Assembly (NCBI GenBank): GCA_023159155.1
Contig: JAJNNX010000013.1
Span: 868,001-932,000, forward strand
DNA: 64,000 nt
From: Ustulina deusta
Lineage: Eukaryota; Ascomycota; Sordariomycetes; Xylariales; Xylariaceae
Direction of reading: 5' to 3'
The translations under genes and the position numbers were made by a program. The notes beneath the pieces are model-generated. The model was not told the origin of the DNA. It saw nothing but the letters and a program-made list of their open reading frames with translations, and did not search any database. Each line of letters begins with the position of its first letter. The stretch's first letter is position 1. Of this stretch, positions 47,483 through 57,670 are shown piece by piece.

Positions 47483-49322
47483 CTATAGGCTATCAATGTT
47501 GATTTCCTCTTTTCGTCGTCGCACTCTGATTGTTGCATCCTTGTTGGCATTCAAGTTGAAGCCGTACCAAGTTATCTCGGGTGAGGTATTAGGACCTAAT
47601 TCCATATCATATTTCAGAATCAGGTGGCATAACACAACCTTGACCTCGTTTGCGGCGAAAAAGCGCCCGGGGCAGGCATGAGCCCCGTGCCCGAAACCGA
47701 GAGAGTTGGCACCAGTGGTCACAAATTGCGCAGAATTTTCCTTTCCGGGATCACTACGCATCTTTAGAAAGCGGTATCCATCAAATCTCTGAGGCTCCTT
47801 GTATAAGGCGCTATCAAGTCGTGTCGTGTTGGCAACAGCGCATTTAGTACCTTTCGGTAAAACGGTTCCGTCGGACAAACAAACTTCTGCAAGCGCAACT
47901 CGCTGCATTGACACTACACCAAGAAAATGTCAGTTTAGCGTTGAAGTTAGCTGGGAGACTAGACATTATAACTTACCCATTTGGATTGGTTTTATACGCT
48001 GAGTCTCCTTAAGGACACTATCCATAAGTTTTAGGTTATATAACCCTGTTTTTGTCCATCCGTGAATGCGGAGCACCTCTATGATCTCGTCCCTTAGAGG
48101 CTGTATGAGCTCAGGGTGGGCCAGAAGCTCTAGGATTGTTTGCGAAAGAAGATCACTTGTTGTATGAATAGCGGCGTTTGACATGGCAAGTTGGAATGTG
48201 GCCGGGTCATATTTGAATTGTTTCGATTCCTCCTGGGCCCACTCGATAGCATCATCCAATGTTGGAACTGGCAGCCCTTCTTCCAGTGCCTTCCGCTTCT
48301 CCTCCAGACGCTGATTAATTACCGGTTCGATCATGGAGCGTGCTCGGGCATATTGACGACGTAGGCGCTGGCATTCTGGCAAGAACCAGTGAACAAGGGG
48401 TCGTAGGAATTTCGGATATAACCGTAGTTTATAAGCAGCGCCAAATGCGGTCACAGGATATTGTGCCGTAATCTGTAGCCATTCAACGTCGCGGCAGAGC
48501 TTTTCGCCCAAGAACACTCGTGAAGATAGCCGGGCGACGAGTGAAAGATTCACATCCAGAAGGCCAAAATCGGTCCACTCTGTAGCACCGTGATAAAGGT
48601 TACACTTCTGCAATTATCTTTGTTGAGCCATTTTACTTACCCGAAGAGTTACCCAAGAGAGAATGTAGAGAGAAAGCAGCCTCCTTGCTAAGGGGCCGTG
48701 TAATCTTGTCTGCGACAAAATGAGCGGATCTTACCATAAAAGGGTTGAGTATAAAATGCGACGGATTGACCAACTTAGGAACTTGGTTAATTGCTTCTTT
48801 GCTACTTGAACCAGGATTGTACTCGCAAGATCCTTGTTGAAAGTCTCGAAGCCAGGAATCGAACCGTGAAGTTCCTAGCTAGCCATTAGCACTTGATATA
48901 ACACCAGGAACGTGATGGCAGACATCTTCAATGTTGGTCATAAAGTCTAGATTCGGATTATTCTTTATCTCATCCGCAAATCTCGGGGGCAGCACAGTAA
49001 CAGACCCCACGTCGGCGTACACAGTGTACGGACGATCAAAGCTTCCCCTCGAAGTGTCATGAACGATCTGGTAACTCTGTTGAAGAAAATCAACTTTAGT
49101 TGATCTGCCTGTGAAGTCGAGCAGTTTCGGCGGGTTGATAACTGGGGGCCGTTTTTGCGCGTGCTTGTTCCAAGCCGCATGGACTAGAGTTACTGTGATG
49201 AGCCCAAGGAAAAGAAACACGTATTGCTGCACCTGGGCATGAGTGGGGGGATACAATCCCGTTGGCAAGGAAAGTGAGAACATGTCGACTTGAAATCTCT
49301 CTACAATGGAAATTGATTTCAC
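47483..49322 (-). CDS. Cytochrome P450 monooxygenase
   Basis: Five exons on minus: 49322-48924, 48874-48775, 48709-48641, 48579-47977, 47913-47483; 533 residues. An N-terminal membrane anchor (YVFLFLGLITVTLVHAAW) is followed by the P450 fold. Family landmarks: IPGFETF and QLTKFLNKITRPLSKEA (restored across intron 2), EWTDFGLLDVNLSLVARLSS (restored across intron 3), the I-helix region AAIHTTSDLL, ExxR in LKETQRIKP, and the heme loop FGHGAHACPG with Cys471. It is similar to the secondary-metabolite P450 group that includes ent-kaurene oxidase and indole-diterpene enzymes; I infer a hydrophobic isoprenoid or related substrate only weakly. It needs a CPR partner at the ER. Introns 1 and 2 have weak donors (GTCTGC, GTTGGT). 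A TATA-like CTTATA lies at 49383-49388. No backbone-forming biosynthesis gene lies nearby. Confidence 0.9.
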
Positions 49323-49551
49323 TGAGAGATACAGGGGAGATAACCGAAGGAAGAATATCAGGAGTCTCTGGCGTGCCAGCGACTTATATGAATATCGAAG
49401 TTATGCGTTCGATAATTTGGGGTTTCATCACCGGCCGTCGGGCATGCTTGAGAATCCGGCCCATTGTCTTAATGCAGTTACAGATACCACAACCAGAGCC
49501 CATGCTATGACTTTACTAGGAGGTGTTGCATAACCTAGGAGCATCATGGGT

Positions 49552-49734
49552 CTAGGTATCTCCAATGCGATGTTGTAACCACCATACAGAACCAGTGTAC
49601 ATCATCCCGTAGATCCACCCTCTTGCATGTGGATAGGTAGTGTATATCGCGAGACAAACACCCTGTAGGATGAGCAACATGTAATACGCATAGCGTAAAA
49701 AGAGCAATGGTTCTAGTGCTACTTCTATTTTCAC
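49552..49734 (-). pseudogene. Possible remnant of a membrane-protein gene
   Basis: 60 codons on minus with the pattern of a membrane protein: LLFLRYAYYMLLILQGVCLA, then a loop and WIYGMMYTGSVWWLQH before the stop. A non-ATG start and an upstream in-frame stop mean this would be a terminal exon or a fragment. It lies just upstream of the P450 on the same strand. No family is assigned. Confidence 0.25.
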
Positions 49735-50704
49735 AAATCAAACGTGTAGTTCGTCATAATAGGGTAGAGATGCAGGATATAGAACAACACGCTAAAAAAA
49801 GAGAAGAGACATATTTGATTCCTTGCTCTAAAGAGTTGGTGCTGTATTCTTGTCTGCCGTAGTCCTCGTGATGGATTTCTATTCGATCTACGTGGTGGAT
49901 GTTGTTGCGGCTCCACTTCTTAACAATTACCGTGGTAATTGGGCGCGGGGCATTCTGCGTATTCCGCAAGTTGCGGAGAGTCGGATGTTGAGGTGGTCCG
50001 TCCACCAATACGACAATAGCTATTAGATACTATTGGGTAGGTAGCTAGCTTGCCCACATGATCTCCAGGAGCTAATGAAATTCCCGTGTCGATGTCGAGT
50101 ATGCCGATTTCTGATTCCTCCATTCGCCACACGTGACCCACCATCCCCTCCAATCAGAGGCTTTCTTCTAGGGCCCACTTTGTCACTCGACCCAAAGCTT
50201 CAGGTATCAGTTGCTTGATCTCGAAGTTCACTCTTCTTGATAAATACTTCATTCCCCGGTCCCTCGATCCTCCTTCCCCTCTTCTCCCTTTCCTTTCATT
50301 TCCTTTCGGTTCGGAGCGTCCGTATTCCCGCCAATAGCAAAAATGCCGCACGCCAGCTCAGACCTGTAGCGCCGCCGCGTGTGCGCGCATTTTGTGACCA
50401 CGGCAGTCTCGTGGATACGAGGTGAAGAAGCCCCTCCTAAAGATCTCCAGCTGTCTACCGTGCCTTTCTCTAAATATTTCGACTCTCCCGGCCCGTGACA
50501 AGCAACCGGACATCTCGAAGCGTCTGAGATCCGCTCAACAGCTAGTGCCAAATATTTCTTAATAGCTAAAGAAAAGGACAGGCTCGATTACCATCACAAC
50601 GAGGTCGCCACTTAGATAGAAGCCGGCATATGCGTCAGCTCTTTTGCTGTGGTCAGTTAGGCTATCACCAACAGGCATAAAAGCGTCTCATGGAGCTAGG
50701 CCAG

Positions 50705-50996
50705 ATGCCCGAGCGCGGTGTGTGCCTTGTCACTAAGCCAAGTAGTAGCTATGCTCAGCCAATTAACGCGACTAAGACAAGGATTCGGCCTGACGTTTGT
50801 CACGTTCGTGACGGTTGAACGAACCAGGGCCTGGGCAGATCCCTTCTTCTCCCATCACCACACTGGACTATCTCGCCAGCCCGGGTCCATGACGAAAGAA
50901 GGCGGCTGTGCAGCAGGCCAGGCCAAATGCCCGAACGCGGCGTGTACATTGCCACATAGTCGCGAAGAAGCTCTAGCCAGCCAACAGGCGCAAGTG
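50705..50996 (+). repeat. Diverged direct repeat, two copies about 222 bp apart
   Basis: The segment at about 50700-50770 (GGCCAGATGCCCGAGCGCGG...) recurs with substitutions at about 50922-50995 (GGCCAAATGCCCGAACGCGG...). The differences are largely transitions. It could be an internal duplication in an old element or gene. Confidence 0.6.
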
Positions 50997-51188
50997 AATA
51001 CAAGCGAAATGAGCCTTCTATCCGATAGGCTAACCGCCTTGACAGAGGCTTGGGTGGCATGGTTGCATACGAGCCAAGGCAAGATACAGCCAGTAGACGA
51101 ACTCCAAGGCATGAACCGGAAACCGGCACCTCCTTCCGCTAAATTTGATAGCCCAACTCAAGGCGAAATGCCTCCCACCATATCATAA
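50718..51188 (+). CDS. Uncertain 156-codon ORF
   Basis: Open frame overlapping the diverged direct repeat above. The composition is polar with several Cys and no recognised domain. It may be part of a decayed element rather than a functional gene. Confidence 0.2.
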   Translation: MCALSLSQVVAMLSQLTRLRQGFGLTFVTFVTVERTRAWADPFFSHHHTGLSRQPGSMTKEGGCAAGQAKCPNAACTLPHSREEALASQQAQVNTSEMSLLSDRLTALTEAWVAWLHTSQGKIQPVDELQGMNRKPAPPSAKFDSPTQGEMPPTIS

Positions 51189-52693
51189 GCTCTCTATTTG
51201 GCGTTAGGAATGCCTATCACGCTCATGCGGCCATACAGATCACATCACAAGGAAGCGGCTTGGTCAGCTATGCGACACCTACATCACAGATTCTGTCCGC
51301 ATAGACAACCAACCACAGTAGCCTCAGGTGCGTCACGGGGACCACGCCAGCCTAATTGCGGCCTATCCTCGCTCCTTCGCACAGAAGCGGCCTTGTGAAT
51401 GCAAAGCCGCAGGGTTGTCGATGCCAAGGTGCCTGCCTTGCTGGGCTCGCGGTCTACCCATCCTACGCTACCTCCTTCGTGAACACTCAATCCCGAAGCC
51501 TTGCTCGGCCATCCCGTTCCATGATCATATAGTCACTGTTGTGCCCACATCGTAGTACAGCTTCGACGACCAAAGGACACCTCTCGCAAAACTTGTAGCG
51601 CTCGAATAACAAAGAATGCACCACAGAGGCAAATCCGTGGTCGCAGAAGTCCTTGATCCAAGCAGTCTGTGCCGACACATACAGAAGTCCTGCCACCTGA
51701 TCGAAGGCGCTACTCGTCCAAACCTAACATACTTGAGCAGCATGGCGTCAAGACACGGACAGCACCCCAACGGCGCAGGAGGCAACGCAAGACTTACCAG
51801 AAGGAGTGGGCAAGCCGAAGGCTCGCGGGGCAGTTGAAACATGGCCACTCTACGAAACCCCTTTGCAACAACCCTCGAACACGTAAGACAAGCAGCTCAA
51901 GCCCTCGCAACGACTAACAGTAACCAAAGGCGCAAAGCCTTAAGGGATTTCAAAGTCTAAGCAAGATGGGGCAAGCTATCCAAAAAGGTCGATAATGCAA
52001 TCAAGAACTTAAGCGCATACGATGAGCCCAAGTCACATATAAAGGAATCACAATCACAAGACACAGCCCTCGTAAGGCCCGTAGAGCATCACGTAAGCCG
52101 TTTTTGCCGACAGTAAAGCGTTGAAGTCTTTGCCAATTTGTTCAGTTAGTTCTTTTGTATTCAGCTTTTTCGTGTGCTAAACAGCTCTCTGTAGTTCATC
52201 TTGCTGGTGCCCGGCAATGCAGAGCAATGGCGCTGTATTAGCTGTTGAACGAGTAGTTCTCTGATTATTTCGTATGTTGCGGTCAGTTGTTCCTTTAAGG
52301 GGGTAACCCCTTTTCATCATCTTGTTTAGTTAAATGTATATGAGCGTACCGAGAATTCTCTTGATGTTAAAGGCGTTGGCTTCTTTCTGTGTGTACGATA
52401 TTTCCTGCTGAGCTGCGGAGGGAGGGAAGCCTGTAACCAGGGCACAGGAGCAAACCTACGGAGGACCAGTCACAGGCCAAGAAATACATATGGGCTGGGG
52501 CGACAACAGGTCAAGGTGCAGTATACGGGCGGCTTGGAATAATGATGGTCCTTGTAGAACTCAAAAAGCAAGCTAGAAGCTATGCGCACTGCTAGGATAT
52601 CATATCTCCTTTAAAACCTCTCGATAGAGATGGCTCTAATGTACAACAACCGGCTGCAGCTTAGTTCAGTGGTGAATGTCGGAGTACGAGTAA

Positions 52694-53487
52694 CTAACGA
52701 CAAAGCTGACACGGACGCGAAGACTGGTGCGCTACCCGGCTTTTTTTCATCCAAACCACAAGCATGGGGACTAGCACCATTGCTACATTATCCGTTGATT
52801 CCTCAATCCACTCGCAATAAGGCACAGCGGTCGTCAACTCAGCGAACCAGGTGTATTGCAACTCTTCAACGAAAACAGTGATAGGGCGCACGAGTTCGTC
52901 AACTTCCAGGCCTCGAGTACCTCGTGAAGGGTTGAGTCGTAGAAGGTCATGCAGAGCTTGTTGCTGGATCTGTGCGGCAGCGAACAGACGACCAAGGACG
53001 TCTGCTCTGTTGGCTCGGCGACATCGCAAGGCGGCGGTGACATCATCTGCTCGCCGGCGAAAGTTGATCTGGGTTTGCTGTGCGTCGACTGACTCGGGGG
53101 CATCGGGGTTGGGGGCGAGCATCGCTGCGTACTCGACACGAACATTGTAGTCCTCTAAAACTTGGTCCATGGCATGGAGCTTCGTACGAGTGGCGGGGCT
53201 GACCCCAGGAACATGGGACAGTGTCTGCATCCTATGCACGCGCATTGGTTAGTCCGCAACATGACAAGCCAGTAGCGGCGACACAGGAAGTATGGCTGTG
53301 GGTTGGAGGCGAGTGTTCACCTGGCAGCTTCGGCAATGAGGATTTCCTAGATCCGTGTAGGTGCCGCGCAAGGAACTTGGACGACCGGGGCATCTTGGTC
53401 GCAACAGATGGTCTGGCAGCCAGGGCATTGGTGAGCGGCCCGAATGTCGAGCGGAGCAGAGATCTCGGCGTGGTAGGTAGTCGGCAT
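52694..53487 (-). pseudogene. Unknown gene with one in-frame TAG (codon 47)
   Basis: Two exons on minus, 53487-53321 and 53231-52694, joined by an 89-bp intron (GTGAAC..CATAG); 234 codons. The frame is open over the whole length except for one TAG at 53349-53347. The sequence before the stop includes a Cys-rich stretch (CPGCQTICC then VPC) and after it reads EILIAEAARMQTLSHVPG across the join, then a helical domain (LHAMDQVLEDYNVRVEY; RADVLGRLFAAAQIQQQALHDL; ELVRPITVFVEELQYTWF). The family is unrecognised. It could be a pseudogene with one mutation, a readthrough gene, or a gene with a 40-bp intron (GTCGTC..CTAG) that removes the stop in frame; that intron would be unusually short. A downstream Met allows a shorter intact product. 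Confidence 0.55.
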
Positions 53488-53910
53488 CGTGAATCTATAC
53501 GCTCAAGTGAGGTAGTGTACGGCAGTAGGGAAGTGGGTGTAAATGGCTGCTATGGCGCACGGCACGCGAAACAAGGAGTCAAACGAAAACAGCAGCAGAG
53601 ATAAAAGAGGGAGCGATACGAGCTGTCTTGCTAGCTTGCAGGGATGGAGACTGGCCTGTGGCTTGGCGCGTCGATGGGCGGGGTTGTCTAGACGAGCGCG
53701 CGGGGCAGGCCAGTGCCCCTCTTTCCTTCTCTGGTCGCTTGTGGCCTGGTCCCTTCTTTCTGCAATTACGTAACACCATTTCGCATTAGATTCCACCTAC
53801 CTCACCTGCATCCGCATTCGCATCTGCACCCCCAGAACACGCGCCTTCTCAACGACATTCACGCTCCCTTATCGTTCCATACCCTGAATAGTTCTCCGCG
53901 ACGAATCAAC
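53488..53910. other. Divergent intergenic region between the two TAG-bearing genes
   Basis: 423 bases separating two divergent start codons. CA- and CT-rich in the right half (about 53795-53900), as in fungal 5' leaders. It looks like an ordinary promoter region. Confidence 0.4.
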
Positions 53911-54309
53911 ATGGCCTTCTGTTCCACCGTTTCCGAGAAGATCACCGCAAAGGACATGATAGCTGTCGCCAAAGTCTAGGAATGCTTTGAGACGAAGCCA
54001 GTTGTGTGTTCCTCACGCTCTCTTCAAGCCCCGTCGGCGTAGCTAATACATTGCTAGGTCAACTGGGACAAGCTTGCTGCCAAAGCTGGCTTCAGAGACG
54101 GTGCCACGGCCAAAGCCCACTACGAGCCACTTCTCAACCCCGACCGCCCCGGCGATACGCTTGGAAAGGGACAGTGTTTTCGCGATAATAACGCCGCTTT
54201 GAAGCGAGTCAAGACCGAGACCTTAGAGACGGAAGATGGAAGTAAACACGATACCCACAACCGCTTCACACCCTGCTACCTATCCGATCTCGATGATGGA
54301 GAGGTTTGA
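53911..54309 (+). pseudogene. SANT/Myb-like small nuclear-type protein gene with a premature TAG (codon 23)
   Basis: Exons 53911-54003 and 54058-54309; 115 codons. The reading ITAKDMIAVAKV-TAG-ECFETKPV, then NWDKLAAKAGFRDGATAKAHY, follows the pattern of a fungal family of short proteins in which a Trp stands at the TAG position (the form VAKAWxCFE). TGG to TAG is a single G-to-A change, the complement of a CpA-to-TpA change of the RIP type. The intron (GTGTGT..GCTAG, 54 bp) is in phase. The tail has a run typical of this family's polar C-terminus. It would encode a 22-residue peptide unless read through. Confidence 0.6.
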
Positions 54310-56757
54310 ATTGCCAACTCGATATGGAAGACCGGGTTACAAGATACGTTAAAGGAGAGGGGTACCTCAGACAGAAGCCGGGGATAGGCGTGCAAGCTCT
54401 GCTTCTTATATAGCAGATAATCTGTGATCGGAACTGTTACGTACCCAGGACTCTCAATCTTGAGACATTACCAATGGTCATAGTGATTGTAAACTATTAT
54501 GGCTGTCGCGAAATAAGTGTAGCATTCACGTAGACATGGCTCGATTGGGCAGACGTATGGCAACGAGTTGTTGTGCTTGACCACAATCCTAATTTCCACG
54601 GCAAGGTGTCAAATGCTGATGAGCTTCAAACTATCGCAGCAGTATTCTCCCTTTCTAGCGTCCTTGCTGCCAACGAGCTTTGTTTAACGCTTCATCAACT
54701 ATATCACGCCATAACAGATAGCGCCTTAGATTGCTTATGGATGGTGTTTTGGTTGATGGGGTGGTCGCAGCCCTCATGGCCGTTAGCTATAACAAGTAAC
54801 AGCAGATCGTATTATACGCTGGCTCTAATAATATCAAGACATTATCGTTGTTCTTGGGAGTCTAAGCCGCACATAAATTCTAATGCTGCAAAGTGAAAAG
54901 TTGTATGCTTTCTCCCTGGCGCGTGTTCTTGACTTGGTCGTACCGGAATAACAATTGAACGTATGCAAGAACTACCCCTCGCGACAACCATCATGAACAA
55001 CGCCAGCGCCAATATCCCGTGCTGGCAACCCGCTACTACCCAGGTCTGCATTGTCGCTACATGCGGATGCTCTGGCAAGGAGCATGTGCCCGATGGCAGA
55101 AACGCGGGTATCTGGGTACCCTGCCCTGATCTGGGGAAGCTTTGGGGAAGCATCCTCAACAAGGCTACCTGGTATGTCGTACTTCTTTAGATCGAGGCTT
55201 TTCAGCTAATTGTTATCTACTTTAGGGTCAAACATTAATACGTCCACGATGCCTTCGTTACATTGCACTCCTCGTGTATTTGCAGTGTGATATTGTCTGT
55301 TCATAGTATACGCTTAATAAAGTTATTACTATACGAAAACATCTTCCTGTTCCCGTCCTATAATCCACCTATAGAAAAGCCCTTTGTTTCCTAGGACAAC
55401 TTCACGAGGTTTCGCAACTCCTAAAATAAACACCTTAGAACCGAGTTTACCGCTATTTAAAACTCCATCAACCTAGTTCTAGCAGATACATGTGTTGGCA
55501 AGGGGTTGCAAACATAACTTAAGAATGGTTGGTCAAAGTTTGACAATGCCAACTATGGCTTGAAAAAAGTAGATAAGCGCTTTATAGATTATTGTTGTAT
55601 TGCTTGTTATTAAAATGTTATTTTTTTATTAACTTTATGATAGCTAATAAATGGAACTTTCATAGTTTAAAGAATAAGTTTATTGGCCTTTTATAATAAT
55701 AAGGTAGCAAAATTATCACAGTTTCTAAGGCATTGATACTTTATCGTAGGGTTGAGCTCTCTACCGAGCCTCAGCTTTTCTTTCTTGATCTACACAGCTG
55801 TGCATTCTGGGTTTCGTAACTTTATGCGCCGGCAGAGTTGCTTAATAAATTTGTCGAGGGTCTAAATGTACAGTCTTGTTCCAACAATAAAAACAGCATC
55901 CATAGGTTATTGCAGGTTATATCTGAATGCTACCTCAATTTTAGATCCATGCCAGGATTTTTTTTTTTTTCTCATTACACACATGGAGCCCTATGGGCTA
56001 AGGCGTAGTAGAGACTAAGAAGCTACGTACATAGGAAATCTTCTATAATATATTTGTCTTTTTATTATGATCATTTTGTTTTGTCTTAGAACCTTTTTCT
56101 TGTCTCTTTTGCTTTTGTCGTCCTGTTTCATTGGAAAGTAACCACTCCTTTGTATATATTTTAGTAGCCAGTAGGAAGTCTTGTGCTTCCTTTTCTAGGG
56201 TCGTACCGAAAAGCACCTTGAGAGAAAGTTGACAACGTTACTCAATCTTTTTCCTCATTACTTCTCTTTCCCTACTGTACTTCTTACAGGCAAGAAATAT
56301 GCGGTTGTCTCTTAGTTCTGCACGTAGGGTTTAACTATAGTTTATAAGGAGTTTATAGTTAAACTATAGCGGTAACTATTTAAATGTAATTTATGATAGA
56401 CTACTTGGGCAGGCTTATTTATTAGGTACTGAAAGCAGAGAGCAAAGGGGTTGCATTTCGACTAATTACTTGGTGGCCCGATACCAATATGTATAATTGG
56501 TTATAATCCCCCGATAGTTAATTTACTTAATCGATAATCATACCTTGGAAACAGGGATTAAGCAAGCTTTGATAAGACTTGCCACAACATAAGTTTGGAT
56601 ACACGCTCGGATTTGGATGCGCTCGGGGCGGTCAACAACTAAAGGTGCTCCACTACAACAAACAAGAACTCCGAACCCAGCTCGGCGAACCTGAAAGCTT
56701 GAAACAAACAGCTAACGTGTATAGAGACAATTTATACGAGAGCCTAGCTAATATTGG
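54310..56757. other. 2.4-kb AT-rich region with an open relic
   Basis: A stretch at 54535-54896 is open on plus for about 120 codons without an early ATG (contains LDWADVWQRVVVLDHNPN and ALDCLWMVFWLMGW) and may be a decayed gene of unknown type. From 55200 to 56580 the DNA is AT-rich, with poly(T) at about 55960 and a short inverted repeat around GTTTATAGTTAAACTATAG near 56330-56370. No mobile element was identified. Confidence 0.4.
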
Positions 56758-57110
56758 TTGTTATTCACCTATTTTCCTTGCCGAATATCTGAATATTACC
56801 AAGAACATAACGTATTAGCAACAGCAGAAAGCATTACAAAAAAAAATGTTAAATGCATACAGAACTTTCTCGGAGTCGAACATCAGGTAGTATGTTCTCT
56901 CAAGTATTCCCTCTCTCTAATTATAAGATATCAGAGGAGATGGAAAGAGACAGAAAAGCTCCAAGTGGAAATCCTCCATATGATGAAAAGGGTCTTCGGC
57001 CAGGAACATCTCGATACCTTGACCAGCATGGCAAACCTAGCACAGACCGATGCAGACTAGAGAAAGTAGAAAGAGGCAGAAAAGCTTACATAAACAGGGA
57101 TTAAGGTCGC
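56758..57110 (+). pseudogene. TPR relic of an NLR-type (NB-ARC/NACHT-TPR) gene
   Basis: The frame at 56758-57060 encodes two degraded tetratricopeptide repeats of the 42-residue kinesin-light-chain-like type: a first with AESITKKNVKCIQNFLGVEHQ and a second with YQRRWKETEKLQVEILHMMK then FGQEHLDTLTSMANLA. A third starts in another frame (about 57055-57104). This repeat class is found at the C-terminus of many fungal NOD-like receptors with self-recognition and immunity roles. No nucleotide-binding domain was seen upstream, and stops and frameshifts make it a fragment. Confidence 0.65.
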
Positions 57111-57670
57111 AGATCTTAGACCAACAGAGCGAAGGAGTTTGAGAGCAGGAGACAACGTAGTGGCCAAGGAAACAAAGTAATCTCCGTGTTGTCTAATGAT
57201 ACCCGATGGGACGGAAACGTAGAACTGAGGTCATTGACTTATCTAGCCCTATCATAGTAAAACGATATGCCGATAAAGGTGTGAGTCCCTAAGTCGTGCC
57301 AGTTATATCATACGATATACTTCACAGGTCGTTGCTCAGTTAAAAACCCAAGATAGGGGAGAGCGTAGCAAAGACTTCATACTCAGAGGGATCAAAATGA
57401 TTCCCGAAAAGTCAAAGCGCAAGGCAGACGCTCAGGAGGAAGCAACTAGGCGGGGCGGCAACAGTCGTAAAGGTGTAAGAGGCGGGCTAGCATTAAAAAC
57501 TATTAGATGTTAATAGAAATATCGATAGACGGCGATAATCAGGACAGTTAACGTTTCAAAAATGGGCCTGATTTTATTATCTATGCCTTGAGGCGCCTCC
57601 AATACTGGCTCCCGCAGGCCTCCAGTGGCCAACAACCCGCATGAGGGTGGTCGTCAAAGCCAAGGAGGCA

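Larger units (their letters stand above)
49323..52693. other. 3.4-kb region without a firm gene
   Basis: It contains a membrane-like minus-strand ORF (49552-49734), a plus-strand ORF of 156 codons (50718-51188) over an internal diverged direct repeat, and overlapping ORFs at 51480-51920 that match nothing I know. It looks like decayed mobile or accessory DNA. Confidence 0.4.

Noticed and set aside
48600..48660. Apparent frameshift at the P450 exon 3/4 join
   Set aside because: Using the nearest acceptor (TTGCAG) gave a 33-bp intron and a stop. The next acceptor (CTACAG, exon from 48579) gives a 61-bp intron and restores SSEWTDFGLLDVN, so the gene is intact.
51480..51920. Possible zinc-finger protein remnant
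   Set aside because: Cys and His residues occur in several frames but no spaced C2H2 or RING pattern could be confirmed.
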